NCBI RefSeq assembly: GCF_001536285.1
Contig: NZ_FAOZ01000016.1
Span: 1-64,000 of the forward strand
Origin: Parafrankia irregularis
GTDB lineage: Bacteria; Actinomycetota; Actinomycetes; Frankiales; Frankiaceae
Direction: 5' to 3'
Length of the DNA stretch: 64,000 nt
Below are positions 9,384 through 17,002 of the stretch, piece after piece; positions within the stretch are counted from its first letter, which is position 1; the number at the start of each line of letters is the position of its first letter. A program made the position numbers and the translations under genes. Below the pieces are notes generated by a model that did not search any database, had not been told where the DNA came from, and was given only the letters and a program-made list of their open reading frames with translations.

Positions 9384-10033
9384 TCCCCGTCGAAGGCCAG
9401 CCAGGGCAGCAGATCGACCTTGGTCAGCAGGATCAGATCCGCGGCCCGGTACATGTGCGGGTACTTGGTCGGTTTGTCCTCGCCCTCGGTGACCGAGGTG
9501 AGCACCACCCGGGCCGTCTCACCGAGATCGAACAGTCCGGGGCAGACCAGGTTCCCCACGTTCTCGATGAGCACCACGGAGCCCCGGTGCGGATCGAGGG
9601 CGCCGCGCCGCGGGTCGAGACGGCCGGGGCCGGGCAGCGGGTCGAGCTCGCGCAGCGCCCGGCCGACGGAAGCGGCGTCCAGATGGCAGCCGGTGCCCGT
9701 GTTCACCTGGACCGCCGGCGCTCCGGTCGCGCGGATGCGCTCGGCGTCCAGCCGTGTCTCCTGGTCGCCTTCGATCACCGCGCACTCGACGGCCCCGGTG
9801 AGACCGGGGATCGTGTGCTCCAGCAGCGTCGTCTTCCCCGAGCCCGGAGAGCTCATCAGGTTGACGGCGGCTGTCCGCCGCGCCGCCAGCCAGGCCCGGT
9901 TCTCCCGGGCGGTCTCGTCGTTTCGGGCCAGCACGTCCAGCTCCAGCCGCAGCATCCGCGTCGCGGCGCCGGCGCCGGGGCCGGTCTCGTGTGCCGACTC
10001 GTCGGTGCGGTCACACCCGCAGGTGCCACACAT
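9260..10033 (-). CDS. hypB: hydrogenase nickel incorporation GTPase HypB
   Basis: 257 residues. It delivers nickel to the hydrogenase large subunit with HypA, driven by GTP hydrolysis. It begins MCGTCGC, the CxxCGC high-affinity nickel site. Walker A is SSPGSGKTTLLE, the metal-site motif is TGTGCHLDA, and the switch II region reads VLIENVGNLVCPGLFDLGE. The base-recognition motif is LTKVDL. An unusual proline/arginine-rich insertion (PGPGRLDPRRGALDPHRG) sits before the VLIENVGN strand. The start overlaps the hypA stop by one base (TGATG). The 3' end runs antisense into hypF. It has no His-rich storage tract, unlike many HypB proteins. Confidence 0.96.
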   Translation of the reverse strand: MCGTCGCDRTDESAHETGPGAGAATRMLRLELDVLARNDETARENRAWLAARRTAAVNLMSSPGSGKTTLLEHTIPGLTGAVECAVIEGDQETRLDAERIRATGAPAVQVNTGTGCHLDAASVGRALRELDPLPGPGRLDPRRGALDPHRGSVVLIENVGNLVCPGLFDLGETARVVLTSVTEGEDKPTKYPHMYRAADLILLTKVDLLPWLAFDGDQFTDAVRQVNPSVRVLAVSANDGAGLSDWFSWLRALATAA

Positions 10034-10431
10034 CAGCCCACCTCCTCATCGGCCACCTCGACCTCATCGGCCACCTCGACCTCATCGGCCGCCTCGACGT
10101 CCGCCACCTCGACCGCGACGATCCGGACCTGCTCACCGCCGGTCAGGTCGATCTCGTGGCTGCCGCACCGGCACGGCGTGAGCAGGTCGGGCAGGTCGAC
10201 GTCGCGCCCGCATCGTCGGCAGTGACCCCGCCCGACCGGCTCGGTGAGCTCCAGCCGCGCGCCGGCCAGCGGTGTGCCGGCGGCGACCAGATCGAAGCAG
10301 AACCGCACCGGCTCGGTCATCACCCCGGACAATCGGCCGATCTCCAGCGCCACCCTGGTGACCCGGACGTCCGCGGGCAGCCGGTCGACGACCATGTCGA
10401 CCAGGCCGACGGTGACGGAGAGCTCGTGCAC
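10033..10431 (-). CDS. hypA: hydrogenase maturation nickel metallochaperone HypA
   Basis: 132 residues. MHELS at the N-terminus supplies the nickel ligands, His2 and Glu3. The zinc finger CRRCG ... CRCG is in the second half. The normal protein ends near residue 113; here an acidic extension follows, built from repeats of Glu-Val-Ala-Asp and encoded by three 18-bp tandem copies. It is preceded by hypE with a 15-bp gap and followed by hypB in a TGATG overlap. It would dock with HypB to insert nickel. The acidic tail could bind metal, but that is only an inference. Confidence 0.95.
   Translation of the reverse strand: MHELSVTVGLVDMVVDRLPADVRVTRVALEIGRLSGVMTEPVRFCFDLVAAGTPLAGARLELTEPVGRGHCRRCGRDVDLPDLLTPCRCGSHEIDLTGGEQVRIVAVEVADVEAADEVEVADEVEVADEEVG
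10045..10098. repeat. three 18-bp tandem repeats in the 3' end of hypA
   Basis: Unit CTCATCGGCCACCTCGAC (plus strand), two exact copies and a third with one change. It is in frame and encodes the acidic HypA tail. Copy number is likely variable between strains. Confidence 0.95.
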
Positions 10432-10446
10432 CGCGCGACCGCCCGG

Positions 10447-11607
10447 TCAGCAGATCCGCGGCAGCGGGTCGCCCACCAGCAGGTCGACGATGCGGGTGCC
10501 GCCGAACGCCGTGTTGAGCAGCACCGTTCCCGGCGGGTCGTCGACGATCCGGCCGATCACCGTGCTCTGCGCGCCGAGCGGGTCCGCACGCAGGGCCGCG
10601 AGCGCGGCGTCGACCGCCTCCGGGGCGACGATCACCACCATCCTGCCCTCGCACGCGACGTACAGCGGGTCGAGCCCGAGCAGCTCGCAGGCACCGCGCA
10701 CCTCGGTGCGGACGGGCACCGCGGCCTCGTCGACGACGACCCCGACACCGGACGCCTTCGCGACCTCGTTGAGGATCGTCGCGACGCCACCGCGGGTCGC
10801 GTCCCGCATCGCCCGCACGCCGCCACCTGCTGCGCCGCCACCTGCTGCGCCGCCGCCCGGTGCGCCGCCACCGTCCCGCGTGCCGTCACCGCCCTGCGCG
10901 TTGACGGCTGCCAGCAGGCGTGCGGTGAGGGCTGACAGCGGGGCGGTGTCGGAGCGGAGGTCGGCGCTGAGGTCAAGCTCCCCGCGGGCCAGCAGCACCG
11001 TGATCCCGTGGTCGCCGATCGGCCCCGTGACCACGACGACATCCCCCGGCCGGGCCAGTGACGCCCCGAGGTGCAGCCCCGGATCGACCAGTCCGACGCC
11101 CGTTGTGGTGATGTAGCAGCCGTCGGCCCGGCCACGCTGGACGACCTTCGTGTCCCCGGTGACGATCGACACGCCCGCGCGCGTCGCCGCCTCGGCCATC
11201 GACGCCACGATCCGGCGCAGGTCCGCGATGTCCATGCCCTCCTCGAGGATGACCGCGCAGGCCAGGTGCAACGGGCGGGCCCCGGCCACCGCCAGGTCGT
11301 TGACCGTGCCGTTCACCGCGAGATCCCCGATGTTGCCGCCGGGGAAGAACAGCGGCGTGACGACGAACGAGTCCGTCGTCAGGGCGAGGCGCTCGGTGCC
11401 GGCGGCGAACACCGCCGCGTCCTCCAGCGGTTCGAGCAGCGGGTTGCGCAGTGCCTCAAGGAAGACCGCGTCGACCAGGGTCGCCGTGGCCTTGCCGCCG
11501 GCGCCGTGCGCCGAGGTGATGTGGGTGTCGCGCAGCTTGGGGCGCCGGCGCCGAGCGGCCTCGACCCGGTCGAGGACTCCGGACGCGCCCCGGTCTACCG
11601 CCGTCAT
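10447..11607 (-). CDS. hypE: hydrogenase expression/formation protein HypE
   Basis: 386 residues. HypE dehydrates the carbamoyl group on its C-terminal Cys to the thiocyanate that becomes an Fe-bound CN ligand. The protein ends Pro-Arg-Ile-Cys, the required terminal Cys. AIR-synthase-like ATP-binding features include HGAGGKATATLV, EDAAVF, TTDSFVVTPLFFPGGNIG and GDTKVV. A Gly/Ala-rich insertion (about residues 249-272, from short tandem repeats at 10817-10872) interrupts the loop before VRAMRDATRGGVAT. The start overlaps the hypD stop by 4 bases. HypF, its partner, is frameshifted in this assembly. Confidence 0.96.
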   Translation of the reverse strand: MTAVDRGASGVLDRVEAARRRRPKLRDTHITSAHGAGGKATATLVDAVFLEALRNPLLEPLEDAAVFAAGTERLALTTDSFVVTPLFFPGGNIGDLAVNGTVNDLAVAGARPLHLACAVILEEGMDIADLRRIVASMAEAATRAGVSIVTGDTKVVQRGRADGCYITTTGVGLVDPGLHLGASLARPGDVVVVTGPIGDHGITVLLARGELDLSADLRSDTAPLSALTARLLAAVNAQGGDGTRDGGGAPGGGAAGGGAAGGGVRAMRDATRGGVATILNEVAKASGVGVVVDEAAVPVRTEVRGACELLGLDPLYVACEGRMVVIVAPEAVDAALAALRADPLGAQSTVIGRIVDDPPGTVLLNTAFGGTRIVDLLVGDPLPRIC

Positions 11608-12788
11608 ACCCGGGCCACCGCCTTCCTGGGGTCATCCTTCCTGGGGTGATCGGAGCCGACGTCATCCCCACACTGGGGGGTGGTGCCGCGGTGGCGCAGG
11701 CGCCCGAAGTTGTAGTAGGCCGCGCAGGCCCCTTCGGGGGAGACCATGCATGCCCCGATCGGGGTCTCCGGGGTGCAGCCGGTGCCGAAGACCCGGCATT
11801 CCCACGGCTTGATCACACCGGTCAGGACCTCGCCGCACTGGCAGGCCTTCGGGTCGGCGACCCGGGCACCTGGTGGCGCGAAGATCCGCTCGGCGTCGAA
11901 GGCCGCGAACCGCTCCCGTACCTGCATGGCCGACCAGGGAATGCGTCCCAGCCCGCGCCACTCGAAGTCCGGCCGCGGTTCGAGGACCTCGTCGATGGCG
12001 GCGAGCGCCACCGGGTTGCCCTCGGCCGCGACCACCCGGGTGTACTGGTTCTCGACCTCGCACCGACCGTCGCGGAGCTGACGGAGCAGCTGGTAGATGG
12101 ACTGCAGGATGTCCAGCGGCTCGAAGCCGGAGACGACCAGCGGCTTGCCGTAGTCGCGCGGGATGAACTCGTACGGCCGGCAGCCGATGACCGTCGAGAC
12201 GTGCCCGGGGCCGACGAATCCGTCCAGGCGCACGTCGGGGGAGTCGAGGATCGCCCGCAGAGCCGGCACGATCGTGATGTGGTTGCAGAAGACGGAGAAG
12301 TTCTCCAGGCCTTCCGCGGCCGCCCGCAGCACCGTCAGCGCGGTGGACGGTGTCGTCGTCTCGAAGCCGATCGCCATGAACACGACCCGCCGGTCCGGGT
12401 TCGCCCGCGCGATCTTCAGCGAGTCGAGCGGGGAGTAGACCATCCGGATGTCGGTGCCCTCGGCGTTCGCGTCGAAGAACGAGCCGTGACTGCCCGGAAC
12501 CCGCATCATGTCGCCGAACGACGTCATGATGACGCCGTCCTGACGGGCGATGTGCATGGCATCGTCGACCCGGCCCATCGGGATGACACACACCGGGCAG
12601 CCCGGGCCATGCACCAGGCTGACCTCCGGCGGGAGATGGTCCTCCAGACCGTGTTTGTAGATCGTGTGGGTATGCCCGCCGCACACCTCCATGAAGGCGT
12701 AGGCCTGCCCGGGCTCGCACAGGTCGGCCATCCGGGCCGACAGCGCCCGCGCGGTGTCGGCGTCTCGGTACTCGTCGACGAAGCGCAT
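11604..12788 (-). CDS. hypD: hydrogenase formation protein HypD
   Basis: 394 residues, the usual length. HypD carries a [4Fe-4S] cluster and, with HypC, assembles the Fe(CN)2CO unit. Conserved parts include FMEVCGGHTHTIYKHG, HGPGCPVCVIP with the CPVC redox thiols, and the C-terminal cysteines in CQCGEVL, WECRVFGTGC and IGACMVSPEGACAAYY. ATG 12788 has a purine-rich AGGAAGGAGGGG tract upstream. It sits between hypC and hypE in the operon and overlaps hypE by 4 bases. Confidence 0.97.
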   Translation of the reverse strand: MRFVDEYRDADTARALSARMADLCEPGQAYAFMEVCGGHTHTIYKHGLEDHLPPEVSLVHGPGCPVCVIPMGRVDDAMHIARQDGVIMTSFGDMMRVPGSHGSFFDANAEGTDIRMVYSPLDSLKIARANPDRRVVFMAIGFETTTPSTALTVLRAAAEGLENFSVFCNHITIVPALRAILDSPDVRLDGFVGPGHVSTVIGCRPYEFIPRDYGKPLVVSGFEPLDILQSIYQLLRQLRDGRCEVENQYTRVVAAEGNPVALAAIDEVLEPRPDFEWRGLGRIPWSAMQVRERFAAFDAERIFAPPGARVADPKACQCGEVLTGVIKPWECRVFGTGCTPETPIGACMVSPEGACAAYYNFGRLRHRGTTPQCGDDVGSDHPRKDDPRKAVARV

Positions 12789-12842
12789 CAGCTTCCCCTC
12801 CTTCCTCGCTGGTCGGCCGACGTTCAGTGCGCCTGAGAAGGC

Positions 12843-13115
12843 TCAGTCGATGGCCGATGCGCGCAGCGCCGCCAGCTCGTCGTCGTAGGCCCGCCCGATG
12901 CCGGTGAGGAACTCCAGCGCCGCCCGGGCCTCGGCCTCGTCGATCAGGGACAACGCGAAGCCGACATGGATGAGGACCCAGTCACCCGGCCGGGGCGGGG
13001 TGGCGTCGAGCAGGCCGATGTTGATCGCCCGCCGCACGCCGCTGACATCCACCGTCGCGATGTCCGGGCGGTCCGGGCGGATCTCCACGACCTCGCCTGG
13101 GATGCCAAGGCACAT
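12843..13115 (-). CDS. hypC: hydrogenase assembly chaperone HypC
   Basis: 90 residues starting MCLGIPGEVVEI. The N-terminal Met-Cys is essential for binding the Fe(CN)2CO group and the large-subunit precursor. The OB-fold core contains VDVSGVRRAINIGLL and PGDWVLIHVGFALSLIDEAEA. It lies 54 bp before hypD. A second HypC-like protein is encoded at the head of the operon (19890-20156). Confidence 0.96.
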   Translation of the reverse strand: MCLGIPGEVVEIRPDRPDIATVDVSGVRRAINIGLLDATPPRPGDWVLIHVGFALSLIDEAEARAALEFLTGIGRAYDDELAALRASAID

Positions 13116-13121
13116 GCCGGA

Positions 13122-13226
13122 TCACATCCGGCTGAAATCTAGGTAGCGCCGCAGGTCAGGGGTCACTGTGACGGCCACGGCGCCGAGGCCGGCCGTCGCG
13201 GCGGCGAGCAGTATCCAGTGCGACAT
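13122..13226 (-). CDS. 34-aa small membrane protein of the hydrogenase operon (DUF6893-like)
   Basis: A 34-residue reading frame, MSHWILLAAATAGLGAVAV followed by TVTPDLRRYLDFSRM. ATG 13226 has AAGGAG 7 bases upstream, and the gene ends 6 bp before hypC. It has one N-terminal hydrophobic helix and then a basic amphipathic tail with Pro-Asp-Leu-Arg-Arg-Tyr-Leu. Tiny proteins of this form sit in many actinobacterial hydrogenase clusters (DUF6893). I assign this from memory of the pattern. It may anchor or stabilise the otherwise soluble hydrogenase at the membrane; that is inference. Confidence 0.72.
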   Translation of the reverse strand: MSHWILLAAATAGLGAVAVTVTPDLRRYLDFSRM

Positions 13227-13228
13227 GA

Positions 13229-13762
13229 TCAGCTCCTTCGCGAGTTCGAGTTCGAGTTCGAGTGCGAGTACGAATGCGCGGGTGTTTCCGGGGCCTCCTC
13301 CGACGCCGCCACATCCTCGACCACGGAGCGGACGAGCCGGGCCGCGGGCTCCACGGCGGCTGCCACCTGCGCGGACAGCCCGATCTGGGGATGCACGATG
13401 GCCGGTTCGCAGCCGACCAACAGGGCGCGGTCGAGGTGGCCGCCGAGCGTGGCGACCAGGTCGAGGACGGCGTCCGGCCGCATCCCGTGCGCGTCGAAGC
13501 CGACCGGTTCCCGCGCGCCGCCCAGATCCAGCAGCGAGACCGTCCCCGGCGGGTGCCCGCGCCCGAGCGCGTCGACGAGCACCACAGCTCCGTACCCGGA
13601 ACACAGGTCGAGGGCGAGCTGCATGCCGCTGATCCCGTAGTCGGCGACCGTGACGCCCGGCGGTGGGCCGACGTCGAGCAGACGGCGCACCACCTCGACG
13701 CCGAAACCGTCATCGGCGAGCAGGACGTTGCCCACTCCGGCGACCAGCGTGGGCGGGTTCAT
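13229..13762 (-). CDS. hydrogenase maturation protease (HyaD/HupD family)
   Basis: 177 residues. It removes the C-terminal peptide of the large subunit after nickel insertion. Motifs are VAGVGNVLLADDGFGVEVVRRL, where the Asp/Glu bind the nickel used for substrate recognition, and VLVDALGRGHPPGTV. The large subunit here still has a 20-residue extension after its last motif, so a substrate is present. The C-terminus ends in a Ser/Asn/His tail encoded by a hexanucleotide-type repeat (13241-13274) and is not part of the family fold. ATG 13762 overlaps the previous stop by 4 bases (ATGA); longer frames to 13960 lie inside the upstream gene. Confidence 0.93.
   Translation of the reverse strand: MNPPTLVAGVGNVLLADDGFGVEVVRRLLDVGPPPGVTVADYGISGMQLALDLCSGYGAVVLVDALGRGHPPGTVSLLDLGGAREPVGFDAHGMRPDAVLDLVATLGGHLDRALLVGCEPAIVHPQIGLSAQVAAAVEPAARLVRSVVEDVAASEEAPETPAHSYSHSNSNSNSRRS
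13241..13274. repeat. GAGTTC-type short tandem repeat at the 3' end of the protease gene
   Basis: Consecutive copies of GAGTTC degenerating into GAGTGC and GAGTAC. It is in frame and encodes alternating Asn-Ser in the protease tail, a slippage-prone tract. Confidence 0.85.
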
Positions 13763-15036
13763 CTCGGTTCCAGTTCGTCCGGGCTGAAATACAGGAAGCG
13801 GCCGAACTCCCGGCGCAGGTCGGCGCCCGGATCCTCGTCCAGGGTGACCGCGATGTGGGTTCGTCCGTCGAGGTCGTGCAGCACCGCGGCGACGGTGGCG
13901 GCGGCGCCGTCGACGAACATGTCCTGCGCGTCGGTCCGCCCGCGGCGGGGCCGGACCCACACCGCGGCGCCCTCCACCAGCTGCGGGGACGGGGCCCGCG
14001 GCGGGGACGGGGTGGCACGAGCCGGGTCGGAGCCGGCGATCCGGGTGCGGCCGTGGAGTTTCTCGACCATCGCCGGCGCAAGCTCCGCGACGGCGTCCAG
14101 GAGCTCGGCCGCCCGCGGGTCACCCGCCCGGGCGTCGCGTTGCTCGGTCTCGGTCAGGGTCGCCGTGCGCAGGGCGAGCATCTCGTCGATCTCGGTGGCG
14201 TCGCAGAAGGAGGTCGGGCTCTCCGCGGCGAGATGAGGGTCGTCCGGGAGGATGATCGGTGCCGCCAGCAGCGTGTCGCTGCGGCCGGGCCGGCCCAGCA
14301 GAGCGGGCCACAGCCGCTCGTTGGCACAGTCAGCCGCGGCCCGCGCCGCCCATTCGGGCGGGTCCGCCAGCGACAGGAACTCCCCCGGGGCGACGTGGGC
14401 CACCAGCTGCAGCCCGATGAACGCGGCCCCCAACGCCGCGTCCCGCGCTCCGGCGGCGGCGTCCGGCGCGCCCGGCGGCTCGCCGGCGGAGATGTTGCGG
14501 ACGGTCGCGCGGATTCGGAACCCCCCGTAGGGGCCAGGAAGCCGCTGGGCGTCCAGCAGCAGCTCGCCGCGCGCCGCGGGCGTCGACGGCGTCGGCTGCG
14601 GTGGCGTGTAGGTGAGTTCTCGGCGTGCCGGCTCATCAAGCATGTCGGCGAGGCGCATCCGCAGGGCGGTGGCCGCCTCGCCGCGGGCTCCGTCGTGCTC
14701 CCACAGCCATCGGATCGCGACTGTCAGCCGGGCGTCCGGGCCGCCGTCGAGGAGGAACTCGGTGTGCGCGTTGCTGTGCTCGCCGCTGCCGGCGCCGGCG
14801 CCGGCGAACGACGGGGGCATCAGCACCCCGAACTGCCAGTGCTGCTGGTTCTTCAGCGCATCGGCCCGGTAGGGGTAGAGCAGGTAGCCCTCGTACAGGA
14901 CGGTGTCCGACAGCGCCCGCGCCGCGGCGGACAGGAAGCCGAGCGCATCATCGTCGCCGGGCACGGGTGCGGACGTCCCACCACCGGCATGGTCACTGAT
15001 GGCCGCATCGGTGCTGGTCCGGTCCGGCGGTCTCAT
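13759..15036 (-). CDS. hydrogenase-operon protein of unknown function (425 aa)
   Basis: I do not recognise a characterised family. The protein is soluble with no signal peptide or membrane helix. Visible features are an N-terminal aromatic segment (TVLYEGYLLYPYRADALKNQ), a central acidic and proline-rich part, and a C-terminal beta-rich part with VEGAAVWVRPRRGRTDAQDMFVDG and GRTHIAVTLDEDPG. That last part resembles a small barrel ending in FLYFSPDELEP. It overlaps both neighbours by 4 bases, so it is an obligate member of the hydrogenase operon, placed between the DUF6084-like gene and the maturation protease. A role in assembly, cofactor insertion or electron transfer is inferred only from position. 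Confidence 0.85.
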   Translation of the reverse strand: MRPPDRTSTDAAISDHAGGGTSAPVPGDDDALGFLSAAARALSDTVLYEGYLLYPYRADALKNQQHWQFGVLMPPSFAGAGAGSGEHSNAHTEFLLDGGPDARLTVAIRWLWEHDGARGEAATALRMRLADMLDEPARRELTYTPPQPTPSTPAARGELLLDAQRLPGPYGGFRIRATVRNISAGEPPGAPDAAAGARDAALGAAFIGLQLVAHVAPGEFLSLADPPEWAARAAADCANERLWPALLGRPGRSDTLLAAPIILPDDPHLAAESPTSFCDATEIDEMLALRTATLTETEQRDARAGDPRAAELLDAVAELAPAMVEKLHGRTRIAGSDPARATPSPPRAPSPQLVEGAAVWVRPRRGRTDAQDMFVDGAAATVAAVLHDLDGRTHIAVTLDEDPGADLRREFGRFLYFSPDELEPR

Positions 15037-15650
15037 CGGTCCTCCCCGGCCAGCAGCGAGATGATCGCGGCGTCGGCGGTCGCGATGGCATGGTCGCGGC
15101 GGTAGCGCGCGAGCGCGTCGACGGTGCTGCGATCCAGGCGAAGCCAGCCCGAGCCGGGGAAGTAGGCGTCGATCAGCTCGCGCCAGGTGGCCACCGGCAG
15201 GCGGCAGGTGGTCTCCAGACGCCAGGGCACCTGCTCAACGCGCAGCCCGTGCGGGCCCACCCCGAAGACGGTTCCGCTGAACATCAGACGCAGCGGGATC
15301 ACCCCGCCTCGCAGCGACTGGAAGTAGTTGCCGGAGGCGACCTCAAGATCGTAGCTGCAGGGCACGGCGAGCTCGACGTCCGCGCTCCCGGTGAAGCCGG
15401 GAACCATCGTGGACACCATCGCGAACTGGATCGGATGCGGCGGGCCGGCTCCGAACAGCCCGGTCAGCGCCTGCGCCTCCGCGTCGTCGTAGCGACGCGC
15501 GCCGGGCTCGATGCGGATCTGGCAGCGGAGCGCCAGCGCGTGCATCCGCTCACCGCTGTGCTCCTCGACCCGCAGGACGAACCGGAGCGTCGGCGCCGCG
15601 GCATGCCGCAGCGGCGTGACCTCGACACAGGTGAAGGTCAGGTCGGCCAT
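15033..15650 (-). CDS. DUF6084-like hydrogenase-cluster protein
   Basis: 205 residues, soluble. It starts MADLTFTCVEVTPLRHAAAPTLRF and has the pattern ALRCQIRIEPGARRYDDAEAQ followed by LTGLFG, with tryptophan-containing strands near the C-terminus (WRLETTCRLPVATWRELIDAYFPGSGWLRL). It matches the DUF6084 proteins that accompany actinobacterial group 1h hydrogenases; I assign this by recall of the pattern. Its start overlaps the DUF5947-like gene by 13 bp, and its stop overlaps the 425-aa gene by 4. Function unknown. Confidence 0.8.
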   Translation of the reverse strand: MADLTFTCVEVTPLRHAAAPTLRFVLRVEEHSGERMHALALRCQIRIEPGARRYDDAEAQALTGLFGAGPPHPIQFAMVSTMVPGFTGSADVELAVPCSYDLEVASGNYFQSLRGGVIPLRLMFSGTVFGVGPHGLRVEQVPWRLETTCRLPVATWRELIDAYFPGSGWLRLDRSTVDALARYRRDHAIATADAAIISLLAGEDR

Positions 15651-16375
15651 CGTGCGCCTCCCACAGCCGAAGTCATGGGAGCAGCCGCAGCGCTGGCCGC
15701 ATCCGCAGCGCTGGCCGCAGCTGCGGGCGCGGCCCCGGCCCGGTGCCGGGCGTCGGCGAGGAAGGCCGCGAGGTGGGCGCGGGCGTCGGCGCCGCCGTCG
15801 AATCCCCGCCAGTGCAGCCGCAGGTCGCCGACGAGCCGGTAGCAGGCGTCGATCGGCAGCAGGTACCCCGCCTGGCCGTCGCGGGTGACGTGGACGAGTA
15901 CCGCCTCGACCTCGGGCTCAGGCCGCCACACCGGTCCGCCTGTTGCGCGGTCGGTGCCGGTGCCGGGGCCGCCGGGGTCGTCGAGGTTGAGGTCCTGTGG
16001 TGTCAGGGTGGCGGGCAGCTCGCAGTGCGTCGCCCCCGCGGGGCTCGGGTAGAAGGCGTTGACCGTTCCGTCGTGGATCACGAAGAACGCCAGCCCCACC
16101 GGGATCCCCGCCGCGGCCAGCAGCCGCGGGCCGGCAGCGAAACTGGGGGCGAAGTGGTATCGGGTCGGTATCGCGCGGTAGCGCCCGCCGCCGGCTCCGG
16201 TGGGGGTGAACAGCAGCCGGCAGCCGGGGCAGGCGCACAGGATGGACCTGGAGGCCAGATCCGCGACGTGACCGTGACCGTGTTCGTCGGTGACCGCCTC
16301 ACCGCAGAACTCGCACCGGGTCATGGCGCGGCCCAGGTTCCCGGCGAGGAAGCGGCGCAGGGTGCGGGCCGTCAT
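15638..16375 (-). CDS. DUF5947-like hydrogenase-cluster protein with zinc-ribbon-like cysteines
   Basis: 245 residues. The N-terminus has CEFCGEAV and, about 30 residues on, CACPGCRLLF, four or five cysteines spaced like a zinc ribbon or rubredoxin-like metal site. A conserved-looking YHFAPSF and GDLRLHWRGFDGG follow. The C-terminus is an Ala/His-containing low-complexity tail. It overlaps the NifU-like gene by 4 bp and the DUF6084-like gene by 13. In actinobacterial hydrogenase operons this family always sits with the structural genes. Metal or electron handling is a reasonable guess, not shown. Confidence 0.8.
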   Translation of the reverse strand: MTARTLRRFLAGNLGRAMTRCEFCGEAVTDEHGHGHVADLASRSILCACPGCRLLFTPTGAGGGRYRAIPTRYHFAPSFAAGPRLLAAAGIPVGLAFFVIHDGTVNAFYPSPAGATHCELPATLTPQDLNLDDPGGPGTGTDRATGGPVWRPEPEVEAVLVHVTRDGQAGYLLPIDACYRLVGDLRLHWRGFDGGADARAHLAAFLADARHRAGAAPAAAASAADAASAAAAPMTSAVGGARWPT

Positions 16376-16995
16376 GGCGTGCCCGCCCGACCCGCCCTGC
16401 TGGCACGGTCAGCCGTGCCCGCCGCGCTCACGCCGACGACGGGCAGCAGGGGACGTCCTGCGGCGAGGTCGCCGGCGAGATGCTCCCCCTCGACGGCGAC
16501 GCCGACCTCGGGTGCGAGCGCGGCGACGGCGCCTTCGACGGCGGCGATCACCGTGGGGCTGGTCGGCTGACCGTCGGCCCGGACGGTGACCACTCGGTCG
16601 TCGGCCGGGCCGGTCACCGCCAGCACGGGGGTCCGGTCGCCGAGCCGCGCCCGGATCTGGTCGAGCGCCTGCTCCACCCGGTCGTTGGTGCTGACGGGGT
16701 GCAGGCCGTGCATCGCCAGCATGGGACCCAGATGAGGGTCCGCCGCGAGCCGCCGGACGGTGTCCGCGTCGGCGATCCGGGTGACGCGGGCGAGGCCGGC
16801 GCCGTAGAACTCCATCAGTGCTCTGACGATCTCTTCCGCGAGCACCCGCGTCCGGCTGTCTCCCAGCTGCTCCATCCTGGCGAGCAGAGCGTCGACACGG
16901 GCCGCGGTGTCACGCGGGTCCGTGCTGTCGTGCGGGTTCAGGTCGTGCGGGTTCACGGGGTCGCGAGGGTCCGCGGTGGTCGCTGTCGCTGTCAT
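16372..16995 (-). CDS. NifU-like protein lacking the CxxC cluster ligands
   Basis: 207 residues. The first part (RVLAEEIVRALMEFYGAGLARV ... LAMHGLHPV ... RVEQALDQIRARLGD) matches the two-part NifU-family proteins of actinobacterial hydrogenase clusters. The C-terminal NifU fold normally carries CxxCPxS; here that stretch reads GQPTSPTVIAAVEGAV, and the protein contains no cysteine at all. It cannot itself scaffold an iron-sulfur cluster in the canonical way. ATG 16995 (or GTG 16998) lies 7 bp after the large-subunit stop; the gene overlaps the DUF5947-like gene by 4 bp. Confidence 0.78.
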   Translation of the reverse strand: MTATATTADPRDPVNPHDLNPHDSTDPRDTAARVDALLARMEQLGDSRTRVLAEEIVRALMEFYGAGLARVTRIADADTVRRLAADPHLGPMLAMHGLHPVSTNDRVEQALDQIRARLGDRTPVLAVTGPADDRVVTVRADGQPTSPTVIAAVEGAVAALAPEVGVAVEGEHLAGDLAAGRPLLPVVGVSAAGTADRASRAGRAGTP

Positions 16996-17002
16996 CACGT
17001 GC

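Noticed and set aside
10045-10098. CRISPR-like array
   Set aside because: The repeats are direct and contiguous without spacers, and are in frame in hypA. The other arrays (21726, 28531, 46426, 53781) are also tandem, not spaced, and no cas genes are present.
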